64,000 nt of DNA from Amaurobius ferox (GCA_951213105.1 OX578135.1:159641250-159705249), one strand, 5' to 3'. Counted from the first letter of the stretch, positions 34,057-46,766 are shown. Numbers and translations: made by a program. Notes: generated by a model not told the origin, from the letters alone.

Positions 34057-34826
34057 AGTGAGACTGTGGAGACGATATCTCACGAACGAATGGAGCGATT
34101 CGAAGGAAATTTGGTACGAAAATCACAATCCGTGAATACTGGAAGTCTATTGTTTTTAAACGTAATCGAATGTTCAGAAACCCTCTAAATTTTTTCGAGT
34201 AAAATTTTGAAAAAATCATTAAAAAATCAAAACTGTCAGTAAAGTTACGCAGATAGACATTTCTTATGTAATTTTTCCTTAGAAAACGATTGCCATAAAT
34301 TTTAGAACGCTAGCATGAACCGTTCTCGAGATATTTCACATTTTTCAAATAAATTTATCAAAAAATACCACAAATTAAAAAAAGATATTAACTGTTGAGA
34401 AACATGTTCACTTTTCATATGTAATATCATGCGATAAATTGGGTGATATCAATCTCGTGGATCTAGCTCGTTCCATTCATGAGAAAAGATACTTTGAGTA
34501 ATACTTTTGTATTGAAATCCGATAGTCATTTATCTGCTATAAGAATAACTTATTTCCTCGTCTATAACGTTCGGCGAGATTTTGGCGACAAATTTGGCGG
34601 AATGTCGCCTACTTGGCGACTTTTTTTTAATGTTGCTAAATTAACGAAAAACTCGCGAAATGAATAAAAATGACTCTAAATCAATGAAAATAACGACTAA
34701 TTGTCGAAAATTCAATATCTTGGAAAGAATATAAGTATTTACTATAAGAAAAACATATTCTTTTTATTGTAAAAGTAGTAAATTCATTGTATTATATAAG
34801 GAAAGTCATTTGTTGCCCCCATCAGA
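33895..34826 (-). mobile_element. Family A element, copy 11 (array unit 1)
   Basis: Inverted and near complete. Its start, on the minus strand, is TCTGATGGGGGCAACAAATG, so the first stem-loop is damaged. The terminal hairpin has ACATAATGTATAAGAAAAG. Copies in units 2-4 are nearly identical and share these lesions. Confidence 0.8.
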
Positions 34827-35280
34827 ATTTTTATGTTTATGGGATCTTGATAAAAAAAACAAAATACCACTTTCAAAGAATATTTTACACAGGTGAAATG
34901 CATATAGAATTTTGACTCTGTTCTGTTACCATTGTCAACTAAAAGCACCTTGTACAGAGACATAAATATGGACGTGTTCCTGCTGGATTGATGGACTTAA
35001 TTAAATACTCAAAAGCTATCAATTATCCTGTTTGTTATCGTATATTTTTGTGTACTAGTAATAAAAAGAAAGTTATGTCGTTCCGACTAGTTTCCTGTTA
35101 CATTTGGTCACGGTATGCGTTCCATTTATGTGCGCCAATAGAACCTTTTCCGTAGGGGAAGGGGCAAACTCAAGGATGAGATGTACAATGGACTAGCTTG
35201 AAGCTCCTTTGTGACTTTGAATATACAGGGGGCAAGTGCCCCTCTTGCTCTTCCGTATGGGTGCCCACGGCATTTGCTCA

Positions 35281-37973
35281 TTCTCGTGGATCTAGCTCGT
35301 TCCATTCATGAAAAAAGATACTTTGAGTAATACTTTTGTATTTGAACACCAATAGTCATTTATCTGCTGTAAGAATAACTTATTTCTCCATAACGCTTGG
35401 CGAGATTTTGGCGACGAATTTGGCGGAATGTCGCCAACTTGGCGACATTTTTAATTCTTGCCAAATTAACAAAAATCTCGCCAAATTGATAAAAATGACG
35501 CTAAATCAATGAAAATGACCACTAATTAAAGAAAATTCAATATCTTGGAAAGAATATGAGTATCTACTATAAGAATAACATTTTTTTAACTGTGAAAGTA
35601 GTAAATTCAATGCATTATATAAGGAAAGTCATGTGTTGTCCACATCAGATTTTTTAATATGTTAAAGTGGAAAAAATAAATACATTTTTCGATAAACTGC
35701 TGGCTAGATTTTTTTACCATTTTGTCCGGCAGAAAACCGAAGTTCCACGCATCATACAGTTTGGAATGTGTGTTGAATAAATACAAAACATGACATCGGG
35801 CGCATAATGAATAATCATATCACAACGTAAAATGCTTCGTTACACTAAGTGGCGATACGATAATAGGTTCTGTATAGTTTTTAGTCAGTTCAATAGCGCG
35901 ACATGTTTAAAGCGCTCAACTTTAGACTTGTTTGCACTAAAAAAGAAAATCCATGTGTTTCCGAAGCGATGTATTTATTTTAAATATGTGCAATATCTCG
36001 AGAACAGTTTATATTAGTAATCTAAAGTGAATGTCATTTGTTTTCTAATGAATATTTACGTATGATATGTTTACTTATTTAACATTATTGAAGGTTCTGA
36101 AATGTTTAATAATTTTCTTTTAAATTCATTCATTCGTAATTTTCTGTTATTCGAAAATTTAGGGGGTTGGGGAGGTCTTCCTAACTTTTGATCGAGTTTA
36201 AAATTAATAAGATTCTAGTACTGAATGATTGTAAAAATCGTACTGATGTTTTTTCAACGCTCTATTCGTTCGTGAGATGTTCTATCTTAAAATCGAGACA
36301 CACACATCATCTTAAGAACGTTCGATTAAAGTTCAGAGATCATGCTTGAAACTTGTTTTTGGTCCAAACGTCAAACAAATTCGAATTTTCGACTCTGACT
36401 CACATCTTTCATCATACTATTATCTCATAAGTCTTTAACTGCAGTATTAATAGTTTGATATTTCACCAATCCCGCTTCCATTTTTTTGCAAACAATGTAT
36501 TTCAATTAACATGAGCGATTCAAACAGCGATGTTTTCCTTTCGACTGATTTAATCTCAAACATCTAACAGAACGATTATTACTTTCCTTATATACATAAT
36601 GTATAAGAAAAGAATTGTGACGGGGTCGAAAATTCGAATTCGAGTTTTCGACGGGAGAGCATGTTTCAAGCTTCCCTGATCACGAATCAAACATTTTTGA
36701 AGTGATGTCTGTGTGTGTGTGTGTGTGTGGGTGTCAGTGAGTCTGTGGAGACGATATCTCACGAACGAATGGAGCGATTCGAAGGAAATTTGGTACGAAA
36801 ATCACAATCCGTGAATACTGGAAGTCTATTGTTTTTAAACGTAATCGAATGTTCAGAACCCCTCTAAATTTTTTCGAGTAAAATTTTGAAAAAATCATTA
36901 AAAAATCAAAACCGTCAGTAAAGTTACGCAGATAGACATTTCTTATGTAATTTTTCCTTAGAAAACGATTGCCATAAATTTTAGAACGCTAGCATGAACC
37001 GTTCTCGAGATATTGCACATTTTTCAAATAAATTTATCAAAAAATACCACAAATTAAAAAAAGATATTAACTGTTGAGAAACATGTTCACTTTTCATATG
37101 TAATATCATGCGATAAATTGGGTGATATCAATCTCGTGGATCTAGCTCGTTCCATTCATGAGAAAAGATACTTTGAGTAATACTTTTGTATTGAAATCCG
37201 ATAGTCATTTATCTGCTATAAGAATAACTTATTTCCCCGTCTATAACGTTCGGCGAGATTTTGGCGACAAATTTGGCGGAATGTCGCCTACTTGGCGACT
37301 TTTTTTTAATGTTGCTAAATTAACGAAAAACTCGCGAAATGAATAAAAATGACTCTAAATCAATGAAAATAACGACTAATTGTCGAAAATTCAATATCTT
37401 GGAAAGAATATAAGTATTTACTATAAGAAAAACATATTCTTTTTATTGTAAAAGTAGTAAATTCATTGTATTATATAAGGAAAGTCATTTGTTGCCCCCA
37501 TCAGAATTTTTATGTTTATGGGATCTTGATAAAAAAAACAAAATACCACTTTCAAAGAATATTTTACACAGGTGAAATGCATATAGAATTTTGACTCTGT
37601 TCTGTTACCATTGTCAACTAAAAGCACCTTGTACAGAGACATAAATTTGGACGTGTTCCTGCTGGATTGATGGACTTAATTAAATACTCAAAAGCTATCA
37701 ATTATCCTGTTTGTTATCGTATATTTTTGTGTACTAGTAATAAAAAGAAAGTTATGTCGTTCCGACTAGTTTCCTGTTACATTTGGTCACGGTATGCGTT
37801 CCATTTATAGGGCATTTGTCATGTGCGCCAATAGAACCTTTTCCGTAGGGGAAGGGGCAAACTCAAGGATGAGATGTACAATGGACTAGCTTGAAGCTCC
37901 TTTGTGACTTTGAATATACAGGGGGCAAGTGCCCCTCTTGCTCTTCCGTATGGGTGCCCACGGCATTTGCTCA
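35281..37973 (+). repeat. 2.69-kb tandem array, unit 2 (2693 bp)
   Basis: Same content as unit 1 plus the 14-bp AGGGCATTTGTCAT segment near 37810. The inverted A copy is at 36580-37505 and the A fragment at 35281-35649. The CA tract reads GTGTGTGGGTGTCAG as in unit 3. Confidence 0.93.
36580..37505 (-). mobile_element. Family A element in array unit 2
   Basis: Near-identical duplicate of the copy at 33895-34826, amplified with the array and not independently inserted. Confidence 0.8.
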
Positions 37974-40667
37974 TTCTCGTGGATCTAGCTCGTTCCATTC
38001 ATGAAAAAAGATACTTTGAGTAATACTTTTGTATTTGAACACCAATAGTCATTTATCTGCTGTAAGAATAACTTATTTCTCCATAACGCTTGGCGAGATT
38101 TTGGCGACGAATTTGGCGGAATGTCGCCAACTTGGCGACATTTTTAATTCTTGCCAAATTAACAAAAATCTCGCCAAATTGATAAAAATGACGCTAAATC
38201 AATGAAAATGACCACTAATTAAAGAAAATTCAATATCTTGGAAAGAATATGAGAATCTACTATAAGAATAACATTTTTTTAACTGTGAAAGTAGTAAATT
38301 CAATGCATTATATAAGGAAAGTCATGTGTTGTCCACATCAGATTTTTTAATATGTTAAAGCGGAAAAAATAAATACATTTTTCGATAAACTGCTGGCTAG
38401 ATTTTTTTACCATTTTGTCCGGCAGAAAACCGAAGTTCCACGCATCATACAGTTTGGAATGTGTGTTGAATAAATACAAAACGTGACATCGGGCGCATAA
38501 TGAATAATCATATCACAACGTAAAATGCTTCGTTACACTAAGTGGCGATACGATAATAGGTTCTGTATAGTTTTTAGTCAGTTCAATAGCGCGACATGTT
38601 TAAAGCGCTCAACTTTAGACTTGTTTGCACTAAAAAAGAAAATCCATGTGTTTCCGAAGCGATGTATTTATTTTAAATATTTGCAATATCTCGAGAACAG
38701 TTTATATTAGTAATCTAAAGTGAATGTCATTTGTTTTCTAATGAATATTTACGTATGATATGTTTACTTATTTAACATTATTGAAGGTTCTGAAATGTTT
38801 AATAATTTTCTTTTAAATTCATTCATTCGTAATTTTCTGTTATTCGAAAATTTAGGGGGTTGGGGAGGTCTTCCTAACTTTTGATCGAGTTTAAAATTAA
38901 TAAGATTCTAGTATTGAATGATTGTAAAAATCGTACTGATGTTTTTTCAACGCTCTATTCGTTCGTGAGATGTTCTATCTTAAAATCGAGACACACACAT
39001 CATCTTAAGAACGTTCGATTAAAGTTCAGAGATCATGCTTGAAACTTGCTTTTGGTCCAAACGTCAAACAAATTCGAATTTTCGACTCTGACTCACATCT
39101 TTCATCATACTATTATCTCATAAGTCTTTAACTGCAGTATTAATAGTTTGATATTTCACCAATCCCGCTTCCATTTTTTTGCAAACAATGTATTTCAATT
39201 AACATGAGCGATTCAAACAGCGATGTTTTCCTTTCGACTGATTTAATCTCAAACATCTAACAGAACGATTATTACTTTCCTTATATACATAATGTATAAG
39301 AAAAGAATTGTGACGGGGTCGAAAATTCGAATTCGAGTTTTCGACGGGAGAGCATGTTTCAAGCTTCCCTGATCACGAATCAAACATTTTTGAAGTGATG
39401 TCTGTGTGTGTGTGTGTGTGTGGGTGTCAGTGAGTCTGTGGAGACGATATCTCACGAACGAATGGAGCGATTCGAAGGAAATTTGGTACGAAAATCACAA
39501 TCCGTGAATACTGGAAGCCTATTGTTTTTAAACGTAATCGAATGTTCAGAACCCCTCTAAATTTTTTCGAGTAAAATTTTGAAAAAATCATTAAAAAATC
39601 AAAACCGTCAGTAAAGTTACGCAGATAGACATTTCTTATGTAATTTTTCCTTAGAAAACGATTGCCATAAATTTTAGAACGCTAGCATGAACCGTTCTCG
39701 AGATATTGCACATTTTTCAAATAAATTTATCAAAAAATACCACAAATTAAAAAAAGATATTAACTGTTGAGAAACATGTTCACTTTTCATATGTAATATC
39801 ATGCGATAAATTGGGTGATATCAATCTCGTGGATCTAGCTCGTTCCATTCATGAGAAAAGATACTTTGAGTAATACTTTTGTATTGAAATCCGGTAGTCA
39901 TTTATCTGCTATAAGAATAACTTATTTCCCCGTCTATAACGTTCGGCGAGATTTTGGCGACAAATTTGGCGGAATGTCGCCTACTTGGCGACTTTTTTTT
40001 AATGTTGCTAAATTAACGAAAAACTCGCGAAATGAATAAAAATGACTCTAAATCAATGAAAATAACGACTAATTGTCGAAAATTCAATATCTTGGAAAGA
40101 ATATAAGTATTTACTATAAGAAAAACATATTCTTTTTATTGTAAAAGTAGTAAATTCATTGTATTATATAAGGAAAGTCATTTGTTGCCCCCATCAGAAT
40201 TTTTATGTTTATGGGATCTTGATAAAAAAAACAAAATACCACTTTCAAAGAATATTTTACACAGGTGAAATGCATATAGAATTTTGACTCTGTTCTGTTA
40301 CCATTGTCAACTAAAAGCACCTTGTACACAGACATAAATATGGACGTGTTCCTGCTGGATTGATGGACTTAATTAAATACTCAAAAGCTATCAATTATCC
40401 TGTTTGTTATCGTATATTTTTGTGTACTAGTAATAAAAAGAAAGTTATGTCGTTCCGACTAGTTTCCTGTTACATTTGGTCACGGTATGCGTTCCATTTA
40501 TAGGGCATTTGTCATGTGCGCCAATAGAACCTTTTCCGTAGGGGGAGGGGCAAACTCAAGGATGAGATGTACAATGGACTAGCTTGAAGCCTCCTTTGTG
40601 ACTTTGAATATACAGGGGGCAAGTGCCCCTCTTGCTCTTCCGTATGGGTGCCCACGGCATTTGCTCA
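37974..40667 (+). repeat. 2.69-kb tandem array, unit 3 (2694 bp)
   Basis: As unit 2. It shares several private bases with unit 4: GAGAATCTAC near 38250, AAAGCGGAAA near 38357, TATTTGCAATA near 38678 and GCCTCCTTTG near 40588. The A fragment is 37974-38342 and the inverted A copy 39273-40198. Confidence 0.93.
39273..40198 (-). mobile_element. Family A element in array unit 3
   Basis: Near-identical duplicate of the copies in units 1, 2 and 4. Confidence 0.8.
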
Positions 40668-42092
40668 TTCTCGTGGATCTAGCTCGTTCCATTCATGAAA
40701 AAAGATACTTTGAGTAATACTTTTGTATTTGAACACCAATAGTCATTTATCTGCTGTAAGAATAACTTATTTCTCCATAACGCTTGGCGAGATTTTGGCG
40801 ACGAATTTGGCGGAATGTCGCCAACTTGGCGACATTTTTAATTGTTGCCAAATTAACAAAAATCTCGCCAAATTGATAAAAATGACGCTAAATCAATGAA
40901 AATGACCACTAATTAAAGAAAATTCAATATCTTGGAAAGAATATGAGAATCTACTATAAGAATAACATTTTTTTAACTGTGAAAGTAGTAAATTCAATGC
41001 ATTATATAAGGAAAGTCATGTGTTGTCCACATCAGATTTTTTAATATGTTAAAGCGGAAAAAATAAATACATTTTTCGATAAACTGCTGGCTAGATTTTT
41101 TTACCATTTTGTCCGGCAGAAAACCGAAGTTCCACGCATCATACAGTTTGGAATGTGTGTTGAATAAATACAAAACGTGACATCGGGCGCATAATGAATA
41201 ATCATATCACAACGTAAAATGCTTCGTTACACTAAGTGGCGATACGATAATAGGTTCTGTATAGTTTTTAGTCAGTTCAATAGCGCGACATGTTTAAAGC
41301 GCTCAACTTTAGACTTGTTTGCACTAAAAAAGAAAATCCATGTGTTTCCGAAGCGATGTATTTATTTTAAATATTTGCAATATCTCGAGAACAGTTTATA
41401 TTAGTAATCTAAAGTGAATGTCATTTGTTTTCTAATGAATATTTACGTATGATATGTTTACTTATTTAACATTATTGAAGGTTCTGAAATGTTTAATAAT
41501 TTTCTTTTAAATTCATTCATTCGTAATTTTCTGTTATTCGAAAATTTAGGGGGTTGGGGAGGTCTTCCTAACTTTTGATCGAGTTTAAAATTAATAAGAT
41601 TCTAGTATTGAATGATTGTAAAAATCGTACTGATGTTTTTTCAACGCTCTATTCGTTCGTGAGATGTTCTATCTTAAAATCGAGACACACACATCATCTT
41701 AAGAACGTTCGATTAAAGTTCAGAGATCATGCTTGAAACTTGTTTTTGGTCCAAACGTCAAACAAATTCGAATTTTCGACTCTGACTCACATCTTTCATC
41801 ATACTATTATCTCATAAGTCTTTAACTGCAGTATTAATAGTTTGATATTTCACCAATCCCGCTTCCATTTTTTTGCAAACAATGTATTTCAATTAACATG
41901 AGCGATTCAAACAGCGATGTTTTCCTTTCGACTGATTTAATCTCAAACATCTAACAGAACGATTATTACTTTCCTTATATACATAATATATAAGAAAAGA
42001 ATTGTGACGGGGTCGAAAATTCGAATTCGAGTTTTCGACGGGAGAGCATGTTTCAAGCATCCCTGATCACGAATCAAACATTTTTGAAGTGA

Positions 42093-42130
<38 letters not shown>

Positions 42131-43366
42131 AGTGAGTCTGTGGAGACGATATCTCACGAACGAATGGAGCGATTCGAAGGAAATTTGGTACGAAAATCAC
42201 AATCCGTGAATACTGGAAGTCTATTGTTTTTAAACGTAATCGAATGTTCAAAACCCCTCTAAATTTTTTCGAGTAAAATTTTGAAAAAATCATTAAAAAA
42301 TCAAAACCGTCAGTAAAGTTACGCAGATAGACATTTCTTATGTAATTTTTCCTTAGAAAACGATTGCCATAAATTTTAGAACGCTAGCATGAACCGTTCT
42401 CGAGATATTGCACATTTTTCAAATAAATTTATCAAAAAATACCACAAATTAAAAAAGGATATTAACTGTTGAGAAACATGTTCACTTTTCATATGTAATA
42501 TCATGCGATAAATTGGGTGATATCATTCTCGTGGATCTAGCTCGTTCCATTCATGAGAAAAGATACTTTGAGTAATACTTTTGTATTGAAATCCGATAGT
42601 CATGTATCTGCTATAAGAATAACTTATTTCCCCGTCTATAACGTTCGGCGAGATTTTGGCGACAAATTTGGCGGAATGTCGCCTACTTGGAGACTTTTCT
42701 TAATGTTGCTAAATTAACGAAAAACTCGCGAAATGAATAAAAATGACTCTAAATCAATGAAAATAACGACTAATTGTCGAAAATTGAATATCTTGGAAAG
42801 AATATAAGTATTTACTATAAGAAAAACATATTCTTTTTATTGTAAAAGTAGTAAATTCATTGTATTATATAAGGAAATCATTTGTTGCCCCCATCAGAAT
42901 TTTTATGTTTATGGGATCTTGTTAAAAAAACAAAATACCACTTTCAAAGAATATTTTACACAGGTGAAATGCATATAGAATTTTTACTCTGTTCTGTTAC
43001 CATTGTCAACTAAAAGCACCTTGTACACAGACATAAATATGGACGTGTTCCTGCTGGATTGATGGACTTAATTAAATACTCAAAAGCTATCAATTATCCT
43101 GTTTGTTATCGTATATTTTTGTGTACTAGTAATAAAAAGAAAGTTATGTCTTTCCGACTAGTTTCCTGTTACATTTGGTCACGGTATGCGTTCCATTTAT
43201 AGGGCATTTGTCATGTGCGCCAATAGAACCTTTTCCGTAGGGGAAGGGGCAAACTCAAGGATGAGATGTACAATGGACTAGCTTGAAGCCTCCTTTGTGA
43301 CTTTGAATATTCAGGGGGCAAGTGCCCCTCTTGCTCTTCCGTATGGGTGCCCACGGCATTTGCTCA
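40668..43366 (+). repeat. 2.69-kb tandem array, unit 4 (2699 bp)
   Basis: The last unit ends GGCATTTGCTCA, after which unique sequence ATGTAAAAGAAACG follows. The A fragment is 40668-41036 and the inverted A copy 41967-42898. It has a longer uninterrupted (TG)n and a few private changes (for example AATATATAAG near 41986 and TACTTGGAGAC near 42687). Confidence 0.93.
41967..42898 (-). mobile_element. Family A element in array unit 4
   Basis: Duplicate of the copies in units 1-3. Differences include AAGGAAATCATT where the others have AAGGAAAGTCATT. Confidence 0.8.
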
Positions 43367-43618
43367 TGTAAAAGAAACGTTTGTGATGATCAAAAACCTG
43401 AGTTTCGGATTCTGATGCCTGAATGCGAATTGAGTACTTTTTACTGATGTCTGTGGACATTTTAGAGCAAATTCAGATAAGTTAAACAATATTTAGTACC
43501 ATTTTTTGTTCGTGACATCATTACCCCCTCCCCGGAGTGGGCGAAAGTTATCCCCCACCCAGAGGAGATATGTTTGTCAAACTTTCTATCAATCGAAAGA
43601 TTTGTTCAAGTCCTTTAA

Positions 43619-43838
43619 CCTTTTTCTTACGGGTGGGACAGCGTCCATCCCAAACGAGGAACCTTTCAAAAAGACAGGTATGTGACATACCCTATCCGAA
43701 AGAGTTTGATCCCCTTTGCAGGCATTGGCATCCATGCAAAGGGGGGCTCGTACTGTTTGGGTTAGGGTATGTGAAATACCTGTCTTTTTGAGAGGTTCTT
43801 CCGTTGGGATGGACGCTGTTCCACCCGTAAGCAAAAGG
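43619..43838. mobile_element. 220-bp MITE with ~80-bp inverted repeats and TTAA target duplication (piggyBac-like)
   Basis: The arms, 43619-43700 and 43760-43838, are inverted copies (CCTTTTTCTTACGGGTGG on the left; inverted right arm CCTTTTGCTTACGGGTGG, then ACAGCGTCCATCCCAA). It is bounded by TTAA at 43615-43618 and 43839-43842. A TTAA target and CCTTT ends are characteristic of piggyBac-derived MITEs. The 84- and 81-codon frames on opposite strands inside it are a consequence of the palindrome. Confidence 0.85.
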
Positions 43839-43842
43839 TTAA

Positions 43843-44450
43843 AATAAAGAGTAACATGCTATAATTGCGATCATTTGAACCAACAATACAGATTTTTCAA
43901 TTCCTTTTTTGCAAAATTTGCAAAATAATAACAATAATAATAATAATAATAAAAATAATAAACTCCCTAGTTCACAAAGTCAACCCTAGTTCTCTTGAAC
44001 AACAATGGTGTTCTAAACAGGACAGTTGCGAAAAAACCGTAATTTTGAGGAATAAACTGGGGATATTGGAAACATTGGAAACTTTGATGAAAAGGAACTA
44101 ATTTACGTGTTTAATTTTATACGTGTTCCTGATAATCCGCCATGTTGCAAAACTACATACAATCTCTGCAACAAATATTTCATTCTGATGGTTTCTCCTT
44201 TTAGATATAAGTATGTATATAGTAGATTCTGTTAAAATAAAAATGAATATTTCAAATATTGATATTATTAAATCTCTTTGAAGACAATGTGCAAATTACA
44301 AACATCAACGTAAGTAATGTTTCATATTAAATAAAAACTACTGAATTAATCACTTGAAATAAATATTTTAGTTCAAAGACTTCTTTCATTAGTAAGATAA
44401 AATTATAAAGGAAATTAAAATTTTTCCAGTGTAGAATTATAATTTATTTT
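43843..44450. other. AT-rich spacer with AAT microsatellite
   Basis: It contains an (AAT)n-type tract at 43922-43962. No gene was recognised. Confidence 0.45.
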
Positions 44451-44453
44451 ATA

Positions 44454-44490
44454 CTAGCTGCCTTTGGCGACCAGCCTGTTCGCTACCCCT
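44454..44490 (-). mobile_element. Probable Helitron 3' end
   Basis: On the minus strand the sequence reads GCGAACAGGCTGGTCGC, which can form a short hairpin (GCGA/TCGC), then CAAAGGCAG and CTAG followed by T. A hairpin ~10 nt before CTAG, followed by T, is the canonical Helitron 3' terminus. No corresponding 5' end or Rep/helicase was identified, so the element's extent is unknown. Confidence 0.45.
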
Positions 44491-44539
44491 GAAAATTCTG
44501 ACCGTGGCAAATTCTGGTCTTTGCAAACTCGCTGGCGCG

Positions 44540-44800
44540 AACTACCAGAAAGGTGTAAGGTAACTGTTTGGATGGCCAGGAAGTGCCACCCAATTTAGAC
44601 CGGAACTCAGTGGGGGAGGCATCCACAGGAACCGTACCCTCCTTCCCCTACCACCAACCTCTCGGAATTACTTACGGTCCCACATGTTTAACGTGATCGT
44701 ACTCCGCGTGAACACGGCGGCAGTTTCGGCAGTGGCGGGAATCGAACCCGGGCCTACCGAGTGCAATTCATGCGCGTAACCACTTGGCTACCGCGCTCTC
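44540..44800 (-). mobile_element. tRNA-derived SINE, array copy 1, complete
   Basis: On the minus strand a tRNA-like head (44732-44800) has an A-box-like GCGGTAGCCAAGTGGTTACG and a B-box GGGTTCGATTCC. The body runs through GAACACGGCGGCAGTTTC inverted phrases to the tail CTTACACCTTTCTGGT at about 44540. It is the first of about four head-to-tail copies. Transcription by RNA polymerase III is the expected mode for this class. Confidence 0.8.
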
Positions 44801-44827
44801 CGCAACAAACTCCATAATTTTCTTTTT

Positions 44828-45025
44828 ATTTACCCAATTTAAACCGGAACCCAGTGGGGGAGGCATCCATAGGGACCGTACCCTCCTTCCTCTACCACTA
44901 ACCTCTCGGAAGGACTTACGGACCCACATGTTTACCGTGATCGTACTCCACGTAAACACGGCGGCAGTTTAGGCAGTGCCGGGAATCGCTAACCACTGGG
45001 CTACAGCGCTCTCCGCGACAATCTC
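44828..45025 (-). mobile_element. tRNA-derived SINE, array copy 2, B-box region deleted
   Basis: The same body as copy 1. In the head, the sequence jumps from the A-box side (GCTGTAGCCCAGTGGTTAGCG on the minus strand, split here as two words) directly to GATTCCCGGCACTGCC, losing ~27 bp that include the B-box. It is joined to copy 1 through an AAAGAAAAT linker. Confidence 0.75.
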
Positions 45026-45064
45026 CTTAACTTTCTTTTTTTCCAGTCCAATGTAAATTTGTTT

Positions 45065-45190
45065 TGGTCCGTAAGTCATCGGAAGGACATACGGACGTGA
45101 ACATATGGCGGCAATTTTGGGAATCGAACCCGGGCATACCAAGTGCAAATCCCGCGCGCTAACCACAGGGGTTCTTCGCCTTCCGCGACA
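45065..45190 (-). mobile_element. tRNA-derived SINE, array copy 3, short
   Basis: Only the head (B-box GGGTTCGATTCCC present on the minus strand) and about 60 bp of body survive, ending in CCGTAAGTC-like sequence near 45070. Confidence 0.7.
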
Positions 45191-45215
45191 TTCTCCATAA
45201 CTTTCTTTTTATTCA

Positions 45216-45392
45216 CCCAATTTAGACCGGAACCCAGTGGGAGAGGCATCCACAGGGACCGTACCCTCCTTCTCCTACCACCAACTACTCGGAAGGACTT
45301 ACGGACCCATTTGTTTAACTTGATCGTACTCCGCGTGAACACGGCAGCAGTTTTGGCAGTGGCGGGAATCGAACCCGGGTCTACCGAGTTAT
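45216..45392 (-). mobile_element. tRNA-derived SINE, array copy 4, head truncated
   Basis: The body and B-box (GGGTTCGATTCCC) are intact. The sequence ends at ACTCGGTAGACCC on the head side, so the A-box half is missing. Confidence 0.75.
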
Positions 45393-45399
45393 TTTATAT

Positions 45400-45800
45400 T
45401 CAGAAAATATTCACAACTTACTATTTTTTTTTTGAAAGTCCAACAAACTTACATAATGTTTAACACGCAGAAAAAAGAAATCTAAAGTTTATTTTACTGC
45501 AACAAACCCTTTCGCAATTTTCATTGTGAAATAATAAAATAATTAAACTGTTTTGTTTACAAAGCTAACATATATTTATCGTACAATTAAGAACGTAGTT
45601 AGATTTTCGAATTATACAACGTTAAATAGTCCAATTTTTGCAACATTCTCCTTCCCCAGAACTCAGACTTTTCAGAGAATAACCCGGGATTTTACCGGCA
45701 TTTCCAACTCGGAAATTCCCTCCCACCACCCCCCATTTTCAAAAGTCTTGCATCCGGCTTTCATTGAAAAATCGGGTTTCCAGGAAATTTATCCCAAAAT
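45400..45800. other. Spacer, no feature seen
   Basis: AT-rich. The plus-strand 105-codon frame at 45553-45870 is unrecognised and runs into the Helitron-like end. Confidence 0.35.
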
Positions 45801-45827
45801 TCTCTTTTTATTGAAAACTGGAAAAAG

Positions 45828-45866
45828 TACCCGACGTTGCCCGGGATTTATGATGCAAAGCTTTGA
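45828..45866 (-). mobile_element. Helitron 3'-end-like sequence
   Basis: The minus strand reads TTTGCATCATAAATCCCGGG then CAACGTCGGGTAC. This matches the 3' region of the Helitron at 60270-60300 (TTGCGTCGTAAATCCTGAGC, AACGCCGGGTA). The hairpin CCCG-GGCAACGT-CGGG is intact here. A clear CTRR end was not found after it. Confidence 0.5.
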
Positions 45867-45976
45867 TTAAAATCACACCGAAACTCACAGCGAATTCTCG
45901 AAAATCAAAGAACTCCTTAACTAACACACACATACACACACACACACACACACATACACACACACAAAGAAAAAAA

Positions 45977-46716
45977 TCTGATGTGGGCAACACATGACTT
46001 TCCTTATATAATGTAATGAGTTTACTACTTTTACAGTAAAAAAAAATAGGTTTTTCTTATAGTAGATACTAATATTCTTTCCAAGATATTGAATTTTCGA
46101 CAACTAGTCGTCATTTTTATCCATTTAGCGAGATTTTCGTTAATTTGGCAGCATTTCAAAAGTCGCCAAGTTGGCGACATTTGGCCAAATTCGTCGCCAA
46201 AATCTCGCCAAGCGTTATGCACTAAGAAATAAGTTATTCTTACAGCAGATAAATGACTATTGGCGTTCAAATACAAAAGTATTACTCAAAGTATCTTTTT
46301 TCGTAAATGGAACGAGCTAGATCCACGAGAATGATGTCACCCAATTTATCGCATGGTATTACACATGAAAAGTGAACATGTTTCTCAATAGGAATTTTTT
46401 TTTTATATGACTTTTTGATAATTTTTTTGAAAAATGTACAATATCTCGAGAACGGTTCATGTTAGCGTTCTAAAATTTATGTTATTCGTTTTCTAATGAA
46501 AAATTACATAAGAAATGTCTATTTGCGTAACTTTATTGGTGGTTTTGATTTTTTGACGATTTTTTCAAAATTTCATTCGAAAATTTAGGGGGGTTCTTAG
46601 CATTCGATTGCGTATAAAAACAATAGGCTTCCAGTGTTTACGGATTGTGATTTTTGTACCAAATTTGGTTCGAATCGGTCCATTCGTTCGTCAGTTATCG
46701 TCTCCACAGACTCACT

Positions 46717-46766
<50 letters not shown>

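Larger units (their letters stand above)
32596..35280 (+). repeat. 2.69-kb tandem array, unit 1 (2685 bp)
   Basis: The unit starts TTCTCGTGGATCTAGCTCG within family A copy 10 and ends CACGGCATTTGCTCA. It contains the 369-bp A fragment, a ~330-bp unassigned segment, a diverged plus-strand A-like stretch (33290-33750), a full inverted A copy (33895-34826) and a ~450-bp tail including a family G relative. It lacks a 14-bp AGGGCATTTGTCAT segment present in units 2-4. The 60-70-codon frames repeated in all units are not evidence of genes. Confidence 0.93.

Noticed and set aside
33147..41404. Conserved 61-70-codon frames recurring in each array unit
   Set aside because: They are identical because the 2.69-kb units are recent duplicates. 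They start in unassigned sequence, run into A-like repeats, and show no domain.
43537..43834. Overlapping 81-84-codon frames on both strands
   Set aside because: They are explained by the palindromic TTAA-flanked MITE.
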